Positions 8,281-17,950 of a stretch of DNA of 62,987 nucleotides are shown here, one piece after another. A program made the position numbers and the translations under genes. Within the stretch, counting starts at the first letter, position 1; each line of letters starts with the position of its first letter. The stretch covers positions 1 through 62,987 of the forward strand of contig CAVDRM010000012.1 in the NCBI GenBank assembly GCA_963611355.1, written 5' to 3'. The notes under the pieces were generated by a model, which did not search any database, was not told the origin of the DNA, and saw only the letters and a program-made list of their open reading frames with translations. The DNA is from CAVDRM01 sp963611355. Lineage in GTDB: Bacteria; Bacillota; Clostridia; Christensenellales; Aristaeellaceae.

Positions 8281-10602
8281 ATGCAAATGCGTACTCCATC
8301 ATTGTATATTGAGGGGCGGAAAATAAAAATGGCATCGCTGCGAATTCCTTTTTCCGGACGAAGCGCTCGCGTTAAACTGATGGCTGTTTTACTCACCTTT
8401 ACCATGGTATCCTCTGCTTTAACGGGTTTCTGGATTTATCGGCGGATGTCCGGCCGGCTGATTCAGGACGCATGGCAGCAGTATGAAACGCTTTTGAAAA
8501 CGGCTTGTGCCGCCATCGACCAGCAGGTTGAGTTGATGAATTCATTTTCATGGCAGTTGAGCAATGATCGCTCTGTGCAGAGCTATCTTTATTTGACTTC
8601 GCAGACGCCATCTGATATTTTGGTTAAAAAAGATTTGATTGCAAGCCTGAAAACTTTAAAGGCGTTCAGCCAAACCATTTGCGACATGGGCATTTATGTT
8701 AAGAGCTTAGATATGGTCATTACCTCGGAGAGCAGCTTTTCCGCGCAGGACTATTATCAACATTTGGAAAAGTTGTCGCTGGAAGACATGCTGGCTGCGC
8801 AGGAAACGGAGAACGGATCGACGCTTTGTCTGCTCGTCGGTGCGGACCGTATTTATCGCGTGATGAGCAACGATTCCGTTCTTGTGTTTGTCAGTTCGCT
8901 GCCAATTAATACGCCCTACCCGCAAGGCTTTGCTTTTTATCATTTGCAGTTAAATAAGCTGAAGATCTTTCTGCCGCAGAGCGAAAGCGGATTATTGCTT
9001 TTGACGGATACACAGGGGAAGCCTTTGTTTGAAGCAGAAGACACAACGGCACAGATTTGTCGTATGTACAGGTCAAATGATGCAGAGAATACCATTCGAT
9101 ATAATGGGCAGGAATACGGCGTGATGGCCATGGAAACGAATGCGCAGGGGCTTTTGTGCATGGTCGTTGTCCCTTACAGCCAAATTCTGCTGCAGGCCGA
9201 AAAAACACGCCAAATGACCATGCTCATCATGGGTATATGCATGCTGATGGGCCTTTTTGCAGCTGTATTTGCCGGCAAAAAAATATATGCGCCGCTTGAG
9301 GTGCTGCTGCAGCGCGTCAATGAAATGGGACATTTATTGCCGCAAAAGCAGGGCTCCAATGAATATGCATTATTGAGTGATGCAATTTCTCTTATTTCTG
9401 AGGAAAATCATGCGCTGACCCTTTCCAATCAAGAGGCCATTCGTCTGCTGAAAAATAAGCTGCTTCCGGAATGGATGGAAGGGAGGATGCAGGGCGATGC
9501 GAAGGCATTGCTTTTACAGGCACAGATTTCACTCCCTTATGAGCGCGTGCAGGCGGCCATCTTAGACATTCCTTTGAGGGATATTGACCGTCTGCGCGAA
9601 AAATTAAAACAAAATGTGCCGGATTGGGTGGAGGAGCAGCAGAAAACAGAGGATTATGGGGCAATGCGCGTTTGGTGTGCGCAGCGTTCGGACGGCTGCC
9701 TGCTGGTCTTGTTCAATCTTGCGGCAGAACATCCGTATCCTGAGATGATCTATCATTTTTTGGAACGCTGCCAGAACTCCTTTGCCGATGCAGCCGCGTG
9801 CAAAATCGGTATCGGTCGCGCATATGGGATGGAAAAAGTATCGGATTCTCTCGTGGATGCTGCACTGGCGCTGCGATGCGGGGAAAGCATGGGCGATAAG
9901 GAAATGTATTATGCCGAAGAAACCGTGATGCCTTCGGACACCGTCTATTCAATCAACGCGGAGCAGCAGCTGATGCATTATGTTTTGAGCGGCCAAAAGC
10001 AGGAGATTAGCCGTTTTTTGCATGAACTGTGCCAAACGGAAGAGGGCGGTACGCTGCTCAGAAAAAACATAGCACAAGCCCTTCTCTTTACGGCAGAGCG
10101 CGCAGCACGGCAGGCAGGCTCAGAGGAGGCTTTTGAAAAGAGTGCGGCAAGCATCGGAGTACAGACCTGCCTTCTGCCGCCAAGCGAAGACGCTCTTGCG
10201 CGGATAGAAAAAGTCTTTTATGATGTGGTGGATGCTCTGCCCGTTAACTCCTCTTCACAGGATGAAAAGCTGTATCAAAAGCTCATGGATTATTTGCAGC
10301 GGGAATATGTTCATGATATTTCTTTGGATACAGTCGGGGAAGCATTATCCATGTCACCAAGCTATATCGGTTTGATTTTCAGAAGAGCGGGAGGCACCAG
10401 CTTTTTGCGGGCGCTGACGGATATCCGCATTGCCAAAGCAAAGGTTCTCTTATGTGAAACCGAACTGACGATTCGGGAAATCGGCTTCACGGTCGGCATT
10501 GAAAATCAGAATACCTTTATCCGTATGTTCAAAAAATCCGAAGGAATAACGCCCGGACAATACAGAATGGTGAATTCGTCGATGCATTCACCGATTGGAT
10601 GA
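8281..10602 (+). CDS. Membrane-bound AraC-family regulator with extracytoplasmic sensor
   Basis: From the ATG at 8281 (AGGAGG 6 bases upstream) the protein has 773 residues. An N-terminal hydrophobic segment at about 34-54 and a second at about 315-340 enclose an extracytoplasmic domain like those of YesN/YtdP-type regulators. A long linker leads to a C-terminal AraC double helix-turn-helix (about 675-770) with the typical segments IGLIFRRAGG and GITPGQYR. Such one-component sensors usually control the sugar importer next to them; here an LplB-LplC-binding-protein set begins 94 bases downstream. A later ATG at 8329 also has a purine-rich leader and cannot be excluded as the start. Confidence 0.8.
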   Translation: MQMRTPSLYIEGRKIKMASLRIPFSGRSARVKLMAVLLTFTMVSSALTGFWIYRRMSGRLIQDAWQQYETLLKTACAAIDQQVELMNSFSWQLSNDRSVQSYLYLTSQTPSDILVKKDLIASLKTLKAFSQTICDMGIYVKSLDMVITSESSFSAQDYYQHLEKLSLEDMLAAQETENGSTLCLLVGADRIYRVMSNDSVLVFVSSLPINTPYPQGFAFYHLQLNKLKIFLPQSESGLLLLTDTQGKPLFEAEDTTAQICRMYRSNDAENTIRYNGQEYGVMAMETNAQGLLCMVVVPYSQILLQAEKTRQMTMLIMGICMLMGLFAAVFAGKKIYAPLEVLLQRVNEMGHLLPQKQGSNEYALLSDAISLISEENHALTLSNQEAIRLLKNKLLPEWMEGRMQGDAKALLLQAQISLPYERVQAAILDIPLRDIDRLREKLKQNVPDWVEEQQKTEDYGAMRVWCAQRSDGCLLVLFNLAAEHPYPEMIYHFLERCQNSFADAAACKIGIGRAYGMEKVSDSLVDAALALRCGESMGDKEMYYAEETVMPSDTVYSINAEQQLMHYVLSGQKQEISRFLHELCQTEEGGTLLRKNIAQALLFTAERAARQAGSEEAFEKSAASIGVQTCLLPPSEDALARIEKVFYDVVDALPVNSSSQDEKLYQKLMDYLQREYVHDISLDTVGEALSMSPSYIGLIFRRAGGTSFLRALTDIRIAKAKVLLCETELTIREIGFTVGIENQNTFIRMFKKSEGITPGQYRMVNSSMHSPIG

Positions 10603-10635
10603 TATGAAAAAAGCAAATTAGACGACCTTTTCATA
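10603..10635 (+). repeat. Inverted repeat before the first sugar importer
   Basis: TATGAAAA (10603-10610) and TTTTCATA (10628-10635) are perfect inverted repeats 17 bases apart, just after the AraC regulator stop codon and upstream of the importer. It is a candidate operator for that regulator. Being AT-rich and only 8 bp, it could be chance. Confidence 0.3.
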
Positions 10636-10696
10636 AAATCAAAGATGGAAAAAGCCGCGGCTGCATGCTACGCTTTTATCACGGAGGTGAGCCTGC

Positions 10697-11620
10697 GTGA
10701 TAAAAAAGACACGCCTGTCAAAGACATGGCGAAGGATTTGGGCGGCCAAGTACCTGTACCTGATGTTTTTTCCCGTCTTTCTGTATTATGTTTTTTTTCG
10801 ATATGCTCCCATGCTCGGCCTCAGCATAGCGTTTAAAAACTATAACGCTTTTCTTGGCTTTGATAAAAGTCCTTGGGTAGGGTTTAAATATTTCCAGCAA
10901 TTCTTTCATTCGATTTATCTTTGGCGGTTGGTGCGCAACACGCTTTTGATTAACCTGTATGATTTGATTTTTAATTTTCCAGCCGCCATCATTTTGGCGC
11001 TGCTGCTCAATGAAGTCCAACAAAAACGCTTTAAAAAAATTACGCAGACAATCACCTATATGCCCTATTTTATCTCTTCCGTGGTGCTGGCCAGCATGAT
11101 TGTACAGTTTCTGTCTCCCTCCAGCGGCATCGTCAACCATATCATTGCCGCATTGGGCGGTGAACGACAGTATTTTATGACGCAGCCCGAATCCTTCCGA
11201 ACAATTTATACGCTGATGAACCTTTGGAAGAACATCGGTTGGAATTCCATCATCTTTTTGGCGGCGATAAGCGGCATCAACGGCGAGCTGTACGAGGCCT
11301 GCACCGTGGACGGCGGAGGTTATTTGCGGCGTATGTGGCATATCACGCTGCCCGGTATTTCCGGAACCATCATCGTGCTGATTATCATGCGCCTCGGACA
11401 TGTTCTGGATGCAGGCTATGAGACCATTCTCCTTTTGCAGAATAACGCAAACATGGAAACCAGCGACGTCATCGGCACCTATGTCTATCGCCGCGGGCTG
11501 AAAGGCGGAGAATACAGCTATGCCACAGCAGTCGGGATGTTTCAAAGCGTCATCGGCTTTGCAATGGTTATTTTTGCCAACCGGCTGAGCCGTTTATACA
11601 GCGAAAACAGTCTGTGGTAA
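10697..11620 (+). CDS. Sugar ABC transporter permease, LplB type
   Basis: A 307-residue permease with about six membrane helices. It carries the EAA-type loop that docks the ATPase (EACTVDGGGYLRRMWHITLP) at about 198-217. The GTG start at 10697 follows GGAGGTGA by 6 bases, an almost ideal ribosome binding site. It pairs with the LplC-type permease 16 bases downstream. Importers of this CUT1-like group take up oligosaccharides and typically borrow an ATPase (MsmX type) encoded elsewhere; none is present here. Probably under control of the AraC protein encoded upstream. Confidence 0.9.
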   Translation: MIKKTRLSKTWRRIWAAKYLYLMFFPVFLYYVFFRYAPMLGLSIAFKNYNAFLGFDKSPWVGFKYFQQFFHSIYLWRLVRNTLLINLYDLIFNFPAAIILALLLNEVQQKRFKKITQTITYMPYFISSVVLASMIVQFLSPSSGIVNHIIAALGGERQYFMTQPESFRTIYTLMNLWKNIGWNSIIFLAAISGINGELYEACTVDGGGYLRRMWHITLPGISGTIIVLIIMRLGHVLDAGYETILLLQNNANMETSDVIGTYVYRRGLKGGEYSYATAVGMFQSVIGFAMVIFANRLSRLYSENSLW

Positions 11621-11636
11621 GAAGGGAGGAGGGCTT

Positions 11637-12533
11637 ATGACGGTACACGCGGCTTCTAAGCGCCGGAATGTCATTCGGGAATCCATGAGCAGACGAATGT
11701 TTCTTCACTGCAACATCGCATTTTTGGTCATTCTCTGTTTTATGATGCTTTATCCCGTCATCTATGTGATTTCCGCATCCATCTCGGAGGAAACCGCTAT
11801 TTTGCGGGGCGATGTGACAATTTTTCCCGTCAATATTCATTTTAAAGCCTATGAAAAGGTATTTAGATATCCCCAACTATGGACAAGCTATCGAAACAGC
11901 GTTCTGTATACCCTGTTAGGCACAGCCATCAATTTGGTGCTGACTGTCTGCGGCGCATGGGCGCTGAGCCAGAAAAAAATGCCGGGTCGTCGCTTCCTGA
12001 CCCTGATGTGCACCTTTACCATGTTCTTTAACGGTGGCATGATTCCGACATTCCTTGTCATTAAAGGGCTGAAAATGTTGAACACTGTTTGGGCGATGGT
12101 TCTGCCCGGCGCTGTCAGTACCTACAATATGATTCTGATGCGCACCTTCTTTTTGGCCATTCCAACCAGCCTTGTCGAGGCAGCCGAGCTGGACGGCTGC
12201 ACGGATTTTGGCATTCTGTTCAAGATCGTCCTGCCGCTCAGCCTGGCCAGCCTGATGACGATTGGTATGTTTTATGCAGTCGGGCACTGGAACAGTTACT
12301 TTAATGCCGTCATTTATCTGAGCAAATCAGAGATGTATCCGCTGCAAATCATTCTTCGGCAGGTGGTGCTGATGAACGAAATTGTTGAAAATGCAACCAG
12401 CACGGAAAACAATATGGCGGAGGGCATCAAATACGCAACCATTGTTGTCGCCATGCTGCCCATGCTCTGCATTTACCCGTTTATTCAGCGGTATTTTGTC
12501 AAGGGCGTTATGGTTGGCTCCGTCAAGGAATAA
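11637..12533 (+). CDS. Sugar ABC transporter permease, LplC/YtcP type
   Basis: A 298-residue partner permease with six predicted helices and an EAA loop (EAAELDGCTDFGILFKIVLP) at about 180-199. The ATG follows GGGAGGAGGG closely and the ending GVMVGSVKE is characteristic of the family. It forms the heterodimeric channel with the product of the preceding gene, and the binding protein follows 52 bases downstream. Confidence 0.9.
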   Translation: MTVHAASKRRNVIRESMSRRMFLHCNIAFLVILCFMMLYPVIYVISASISEETAILRGDVTIFPVNIHFKAYEKVFRYPQLWTSYRNSVLYTLLGTAINLVLTVCGAWALSQKKMPGRRFLTLMCTFTMFFNGGMIPTFLVIKGLKMLNTVWAMVLPGAVSTYNMILMRTFFLAIPTSLVEAAELDGCTDFGILFKIVLPLSLASLMTIGMFYAVGHWNSYFNAVIYLSKSEMYPLQIILRQVVLMNEIVENATSTENNMAEGIKYATIVVAMLPMLCIYPFIQRYFVKGVMVGSVKE

Positions 12534-12585
12534 GGATGCTGCCCCACAGGGGTTGTCAGATAAAACTATTTAAGGAGGCTTTCCC

Positions 12586-14115
12586 ATGAAAAACATGACC
12601 CGTTTCCTCGCGCTACTGCTGGCGGTGGCGCTCCTGCCGCTCGGCTTCTCCTTCTCCGCACGGGCGGATGAGCCTGTCACCATCACCATTTGGGGCTCTG
12701 ACCGCGAAAATATGCCCTTTAGGAACGGTCTGGAAACCATTGAAATCCTCAAAGAGCGTCTAGGCATCAACATCGAAATCATTTCTGCGCCCACGGAAAG
12801 CATCGCCGAGAAATACGGTATTCTGATGGCCGGCGGCGAGATTCCCACCATCGTTCAGTATCAGGCAAAAGATTTGCTGTTATATAAAGACGCATGGCAG
12901 CCGTTGAATGAAATGCTGAACGAGACGGACACACCAAATCTCTGGTCCGTGTACGGTGACCCGGACATGAGCCGCCGCGTCAGCGATACGGACGGCAACA
13001 TCCGATTCATCGGTCAGCGCACCGCCATCACCTGCGGCAAGCTGTATTTCTACCGTCAGGACTGGCTGGACAAGCTTGGCTTGGAAAAGCCCAAGACCGT
13101 GGAAGACCTCTATCAGGTCTTTAAGGCCATCAAAGAGAAAGACCCCAACGGAAACGGCGAAGCGGATGAGATTCCCTTTTCCGTGCGCAAGCAGGGCAGC
13201 AATAACCGCAGCAACCTGATGGCGTTTGTCTACAACTGGGGCATTGCAGAAACTTTCTTTGCCGAGGACGGCCAAGTTAAATACGGCGCGATCGATACCC
13301 GTATGAAGGACGCGCTGGAATGGCTGCATCGCTGCTATGCTGAGGGTTTGATTGATATGGAATACCTGACGCTGAACAAAACCGCATGGTACAGTGAATG
13401 GACGAACAATCAGGTCTTCATGAGCTACGATTGGGCAGCGTATATTGACAATGTGAGCAATCTGTTCCAGAATACGGAGACGGATATTCACATCGTCGGC
13501 GCACTTCCGCCCGAAGGACCTACCGGCATCAGCGAGACCCGTGACCAGCTGACTCCCATTGCGGATGGCGAATGGAATGCGGCCATCTATATCGGCGCGA
13601 CGGATGAGCAGAAACAGGCAGCCATGAAGCTGCTGGATTACCTGTACAGCGAGGAAGGCATGCTGCTGATGAACTTTGGTGTTGAAGGCGAACAGTTTGA
13701 ATATGTAGATGGTGAAATTCAATACACGGATCTGATTATGCATAACCCAGATGGACTCTCTCCCCAGGATGCTCTCCGTTCCTTTGGTGTGCAGAGCCTG
13801 CTGACTCTGCGTCAGGATGCCCGTTATGAGCGAGCTTTTGTATCCGATGAGGTCAACCGCACACGCGACCTGTATGAGAACGAGGGGCATATTGGCGTGG
13901 CCTTCCCGACCTTGGATTTTACCGGCGATGAACAGAGTATCATTAATGAAAAGTATACGGAAATCGAAACCTATGTGAACGAAATGATTGATAAGTTCAT
14001 CATGGGTGTGGAAAGCCTCGACCGGTTTGACGAATTCGTTGTCAAGACGGAACGCATGGGCATTCAGGATGTATTGGATGTCTATCAGGCCGCCTACGAC
14101 CGCTACATGAAATAA
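12586..14115 (+). CDS. Extracellular solute-binding protein, family 1
   Basis: A 509-residue oligosaccharide-binding protein of the importer encoded just upstream. Residues 1-27 form a signal peptide cut after ARA; no Cys is near the cleavage site, so it is not an obvious lipoprotein. The mature protein starts with the typical segment VTITIWGSDREN and keeps the two-lobed family layout to the end. The ATG follows AAGGAGG by 9 bases. Without a lipid anchor it must be held by an uncleaved signal, by the permeases, or by an outer layer. Confidence 0.85.
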   Translation: MKNMTRFLALLLAVALLPLGFSFSARADEPVTITIWGSDRENMPFRNGLETIEILKERLGINIEIISAPTESIAEKYGILMAGGEIPTIVQYQAKDLLLYKDAWQPLNEMLNETDTPNLWSVYGDPDMSRRVSDTDGNIRFIGQRTAITCGKLYFYRQDWLDKLGLEKPKTVEDLYQVFKAIKEKDPNGNGEADEIPFSVRKQGSNNRSNLMAFVYNWGIAETFFAEDGQVKYGAIDTRMKDALEWLHRCYAEGLIDMEYLTLNKTAWYSEWTNNQVFMSYDWAAYIDNVSNLFQNTETDIHIVGALPPEGPTGISETRDQLTPIADGEWNAAIYIGATDEQKQAAMKLLDYLYSEEGMLLMNFGVEGEQFEYVDGEIQYTDLIMHNPDGLSPQDALRSFGVQSLLTLRQDARYERAFVSDEVNRTRDLYENEGHIGVAFPTLDFTGDEQSIINEKYTEIETYVNEMIDKFIMGVESLDRFDEFVVKTERMGIQDVLDVYQAAYDRYMK

Positions 14116-14187
14116 TGCCGTTTATTTCTCTTTACTTTAAGCTCCTGATGTTTAGGATTTTTTAAGCGAGGGAGAAGGGATGAACGC

Positions 14188-14235
14188 AAAAAAAGAGCCG
14201 GCGTTCCGAAAGGAAAATCGGCTCTTTGCTTTTAC
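14188..14235. terminator. Bidirectional intrinsic terminator
   Basis: AAAGAGCCG (14192-14200) and CGGCTCTTT (14219-14227) form a 9-bp stem. To the right it is followed by GCTTTT, serving the first importer operon. Read leftward it is followed by a run of at least seven T, serving the PHP gene. Confidence 0.8.
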
Positions 14236-14271
14236 AGAAGGTTTAAGGGAAGGCTGCGACGGCGGAAAAGG

Positions 14272-15072
14272 TCAAAGGGCTTGATTGTTCTTTTCCTCCG
14301 GCAGCCAGGGGCGGTGATACGGCGATGCGCTTTCATCCTCCGTGAGCATCAGGCAGGGAAGATAGATGCGGCTGTCCGAAGGAAAGTCAAATCGTTCATC
14401 CGGCACCTGCAGATGCAGGGGCTGCTTATTTAGAATAAGCCGGACATAGTCCCGAATGTCGTGAAGGCGGGTCTCCGTGCCGACGCCCATCAAGGCTTGG
14501 CCGTCAAAGGAGCGGTGGTTGTCAGAGCCGGCCGTCATCATTGATCCGTTTTCCTGCGCATACCGCAGCGCGCAGGCATCGCTGAGCGGGTCATTGCCGG
14601 CGTTGGCGACCTCTACGGCATCGGCAAAGCGCAGCCCCAGCAGGATACGGCTCAGATACCCCCTTTGCCGGAAGGGATGCGCCTGCACCACGCAGCCGCC
14701 ATAGGCGTGCACCTGCCTGAGCTGCTCGGCGCGTGTCCACCGAGAGACCTCCGGATGCTCAATCAGCCAAGCCTTGTCAAGGCCGTAGACCAGATAATCA
14801 TCGCCGTCAAAGGTCTCCTCCCACCCGAAGAAAACGTCAAGCCCCAGCCGGATGCCCTCATTGAGCGCGTCCTCATAGCCGGAGCAGAATTGATTCATCT
14901 GCTCCCGCCACGGCAGGGAGCGATCGACCGCCGTGTTGCCGCCCAGAAAATGGTCTGTAATGATGATGCCCTGATAGCCGCGCTCATGGTAAAGGCGGGC
15001 GTGCTCCCTGCCCGTTGAAACACCGCAGAGGCTGCCCTGGCAGGTATGCATATGCGTTTCATAGAGAAACAT
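14272..15072 (-). CDS. PHP-domain phosphoesterase-like protein
   Basis: A 266-residue protein. The metal-binding start of the PHP fold is visible: H7 and H9 in THMHT, then ITDH near residue 40, an E in GWEE, AHPF and SDNH further on. PHP proteins include histidinol phosphatases, polymerase exonuclease domains and nucleotide or phosphoester hydrolases; this one has no extra domain that would fix its substrate. The start at 15072 is chosen from GGAGGCGACAAGAGG directly upstream. It lies alone on the minus strand between two sugar importer loci, so involvement in sugar phosphate metabolism is possible but unproven. Confidence 0.75.
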   Translation of the reverse strand: MFLYETHMHTCQGSLCGVSTGREHARLYHERGYQGIIITDHFLGGNTAVDRSLPWREQMNQFCSGYEDALNEGIRLGLDVFFGWEETFDGDDYLVYGLDKAWLIEHPEVSRWTRAEQLRQVHAYGGCVVQAHPFRQRGYLSRILLGLRFADAVEVANAGNDPLSDACALRYAQENGSMMTAGSDNHRSFDGQALMGVGTETRLHDIRDYVRLILNKQPLHLQVPDERFDFPSDSRIYLPCLMLTEDESASPYHRPWLPEEKNNQAL

Positions 15073-15107
15073 CCTCTTGTCGCCTCCAAGCGTATTGCGT
15101 CTCCAGC

Positions 15108-15136
15108 AGTATAGAGGATAAAATACAAAAAAACAA
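15108..15136 (-). promoter_or_regulatory. Promoter of the PHP-domain gene
   Basis: On the minus strand, TTGTTT (15136-15131) and TATACT (15113-15108) are 17 bases apart. The start would be near 15101, about 30 bases before the ATG at 15072. Confidence 0.6.
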
Positions 15137-15186
15137 GCCTTCATTTCAGAAATCGTTGTCTTCCTTTCGGAAGATTGTGCCGCCGC

Positions 15187-15216
15187 TTGCCCGCATGGGG
15201 AGGCTTGTGCTATGAT
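15187..15216 (+). promoter_or_regulatory. Promoter of the second importer/kinase locus
   Basis: TTGCCC (15187-15192) and TATGAT (15211-15216) have an 18-base spacer. TGC directly before the -10 makes it an extended -10 promoter. It lies 34 bases before the histidine kinase start at 15250. Confidence 0.55.
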
Positions 15217-15249
15217 AAGCGCAGAATGACCGGAAAAGGGGCGTGCCTT

Positions 15250-16914
15250 ATGTCGGGGAGTATGCTGCGGAATTTTCTGATTTCATTTTCGATTACTTTG
15301 CTGCTGATTATCGGCACGATTATCGCCTGCTATGCGTTTAATGTGAACAATACCCGCCGGCAGAATGAAAAGACGGCGGAGACTTCCATGACGGAAACCG
15401 TCCGCCGGGCTGAGGCCATCCTCACAACGCAAAAAAGCATGAGCGAGGTTGTGACAAACCATAACGACGTCGTCCGCTTTTTAATGGGGACGACGGCGGA
15501 GCGGATGGAGCTGAGAGACAACGTCCGCTCCCTTCTGACCAACTATGTCAGCTTTTCCTCCGGCGCGGTCATGGCCTATCTGTATTCCGCAGAAGGAAAT
15601 TGGATGTCCGGCACGGACAGCTTTACGCCGGAAAGTGGCTTTGCATTTCGTTTAAGCCGCGAACTGGCAGATGCCTATCAGCTGAAGCGGCCGTTCAGAA
15701 GCAGCATCATTACGGACTGCTATGCCTGTGACGGCGTCTGCTATTATGCCGTCATCACGCCCGTGTTTCTGCCCATTGCGGCGCCCAAGCTGACCGACTT
15801 TCAGGGCTGCCTGATTTTGGTCTATCAGGCGGACTGCCTCGCGGACGCCCTTCCGAGCAGCGGCTATATATCCGGCTTTGTGCATAAAAACGGCGTGCTT
15901 TTAGGCGGAGACCAGGACGCTTTTCAGCATTGGCAGCAGGACGCAGACGGCAGCGTCCGTCAGCAAATTGCCGATACGGACTGGGAAATCGAGCTGGTGC
16001 TGAACACCGACGGCGACATGGAAAATCTTCGCCATATGCGGCGGCTCTGCTGGATTGTGGCGCTGGCCTCCCTGTGCGCGATGAGTGCGCTGACCGTCGT
16101 TCAGTATCGGCGCATCGTGCATCCCATTATGGAAATTGCCAGCCAAACGGCGGGCATTCATCGGGACGGCGACCTGCTGGTCGACCATTATCAAAAGACA
16201 AACGAGCTGAGCCGGCTTGTTCGGAGCATCAACGACATGCTGGTGCGGCTCAATCAGCTCAACGAAGAAATTCTTCAGGTAAAAATGAAATATTATGAGG
16301 AGCAGATTGCCTTTTTTCAGGCGCAGATTAACCCGCACTTTCTCTTTAATACCTTTGAATGCATTCGCGGCATGGCCTCCGAGGGAAGAATGGAGGAGGT
16401 GCGCACGGCGACAAGCTGCATGGCCGGCATTTACCGCTACTGCGCCGCAAAATCCACATTGGTGCCGCTTCAAATGGAATATGACTGCCTGCGGCAGTAT
16501 ATGCGGGTGATGACGCTTCGCTACGGGCCTGTGTACGAGCTGACGCTGGAGGGCGATGAGGAAGCGCTGCAATGCGCTGTTCCGCGGATGTGCCTTCAGC
16601 CTCTGGTGGAAAACTCCGTCACGCACGGCTTTGGCACGCGGACGGACAGAATCGGCCATATCCGGCTTTGCAGCCGCTTGGAAAACGGTACGCTGTATAT
16701 GACGCTGCAGGATGACGGCGACGGCATGAGCGAGGAAAAAATCGCATACTATAATACGGCAGAGCCGGTGCATATCGACGGCCTGCACAGCCATATCGGC
16801 ATCACCAATGTTGTGCGGAGATTTCATCTGCTGTTCCAGAATCAATGCTGCATTCGCTTTTCAACGCCGTCCGGCGGCGGCCTTAAAATCGAGATTGAAA
16901 TCGGCAACACCTGA
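15250..16914 (+). CDS. YesM-type sensor histidine kinase
   Basis: From the ATG at 15250 (AAAGGGG 8 bases upstream) the protein has 554 residues. One membrane helix lies at about 8-28 and another at about 260-280, with an extracytoplasmic sensor between them. A HAMP-like linker leads to the histidine kinase region, with the phospho-acceptor H363 in INPHFLFNT, then a HATPase domain whose DDGDGMSEEK is the N/G1-box. This class senses extracellular sugars or their binding proteins. Its partner is most likely the AraC-type response regulator at 20511; importer genes separate the two. Confidence 0.88.
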   Translation: MSGSMLRNFLISFSITLLLIIGTIIACYAFNVNNTRRQNEKTAETSMTETVRRAEAILTTQKSMSEVVTNHNDVVRFLMGTTAERMELRDNVRSLLTNYVSFSSGAVMAYLYSAEGNWMSGTDSFTPESGFAFRLSRELADAYQLKRPFRSSIITDCYACDGVCYYAVITPVFLPIAAPKLTDFQGCLILVYQADCLADALPSSGYISGFVHKNGVLLGGDQDAFQHWQQDADGSVRQQIADTDWEIELVLNTDGDMENLRHMRRLCWIVALASLCAMSALTVVQYRRIVHPIMEIASQTAGIHRDGDLLVDHYQKTNELSRLVRSINDMLVRLNQLNEEILQVKMKYYEEQIAFFQAQINPHFLFNTFECIRGMASEGRMEEVRTATSCMAGIYRYCAAKSTLVPLQMEYDCLRQYMRVMTLRYGPVYELTLEGDEEALQCAVPRMCLQPLVENSVTHGFGTRTDRIGHIRLCSRLENGTLYMTLQDDGDGMSEEKIAYYNTAEPVHIDGLHSHIGITNVVRRFHLLFQNQCCIRFSTPSGGGLKIEIEIGNT

Positions 16915-17003
16915 ATAAATGACAAAGGAAACCGAAAGAAGGAAAAGAGCATCTGACTTTTCTTTGATAAAATAATACCGAAAAGAACAAGAAGAAAGGC
17001 AAG

Positions 17004-17930
17004 ATGCACGTGAACGCAAGGCTTCGCAAAGGGCTCTTAAACATCTGGCAGGCGCGGTATCTTTATCTTCTGCTGCTTCCGGCCGTCTTATACTTTGCCG
17101 TTTTTCAGTACGGCCCCATGAGCGGCGTGGTGCTTGCGTTCAAAAAATACAATGCAAGGCTCGGCGTGATGGGCTCGCCGTGGGTGGGGCTTGCAAATTT
17201 CAAACGGATTTTTACAACCTCCGCAGCCGTAACAGCCATCCGCAATACCTTTGAAATCAATCTTTCCCGCCTGATTTGGCAGTTCCCCGCGGCGATTATT
17301 CTGGCGCTGCTGCTCAACGAAATGCGCGGCACACGGGTCAAAAGAGTATACCAGACCATTTATACCTTTCCGCATTTTTTAAGCTGGGTCGTTGTATCCA
17401 GCCTGTTGTCGAACTTTTTCTCCAACGGCGGCATGATAAACAGCATCATCAGCAGCCTGGGCGGAACGCGCATTGATTTTTTGGCGAATGAAAGCTGGTT
17501 CCGTCCGTTCCTGTATCTGACCCATAACTGGAAGGAAATGGGCTGGGATTCCATCATCTATATCGCCGCCATCGCGGGCATAGACCCGACGCTTTATGAG
17601 GCGGCCACCGTGGACGGCGCGGGGCGCTGGACACAGGCGTTTCATGTGACCCTGCCCTGCATCAGCTCCACCATCATCACGCTGTTTATTCTGCAGGTTG
17701 GGCGCATCATGAATGCCGGCTTTGAGCAGATTTTTTATCTGCAAAATCCGGCTGTCAAGGGCGTATCGGAAATCCTGGACACCTATGTCTACAACATCAC
17801 CTTTAAGGCCGTACCCAATTACGGCTTTTCCACGGCGGTCGGCCTGTTCAAGTCCGTCATCAATCTGTTCATGCTGCTGACGGCAAACCGCGTCGTCAAA
17901 TGGGTGGGCGGCAGCGGAATGTTCTCGTGA
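17004..17930 (+). CDS. Sugar ABC transporter permease, LplB type (second importer)
   Basis: A 308-residue permease with six predicted helices and the EAA loop EAATVDGAGRWTQAFHVTLP. It is clearly related to the permease at 10697 in layout (for example FPAAIILALLLNE occurs in both), so the two importers are paralogous. The ATG at 17004 follows a GAAAGGCAAG leader. It lies between the kinase and its permease partner, and no ATPase gene is present in this locus either. Confidence 0.9.
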   Translation: MHVNARLRKGLLNIWQARYLYLLLLPAVLYFAVFQYGPMSGVVLAFKKYNARLGVMGSPWVGLANFKRIFTTSAAVTAIRNTFEINLSRLIWQFPAAIILALLLNEMRGTRVKRVYQTIYTFPHFLSWVVVSSLLSNFFSNGGMINSIISSLGGTRIDFLANESWFRPFLYLTHNWKEMGWDSIIYIAAIAGIDPTLYEAATVDGAGRWTQAFHVTLPCISSTIITLFILQVGRIMNAGFEQIFYLQNPAVKGVSEILDTYVYNITFKAVPNYGFSTAVGLFKSVINLFMLLTANRVVKWVGGSGMFS

Positions 17931-17950
17931 GCAAAGAGGAGGAAAGCAAG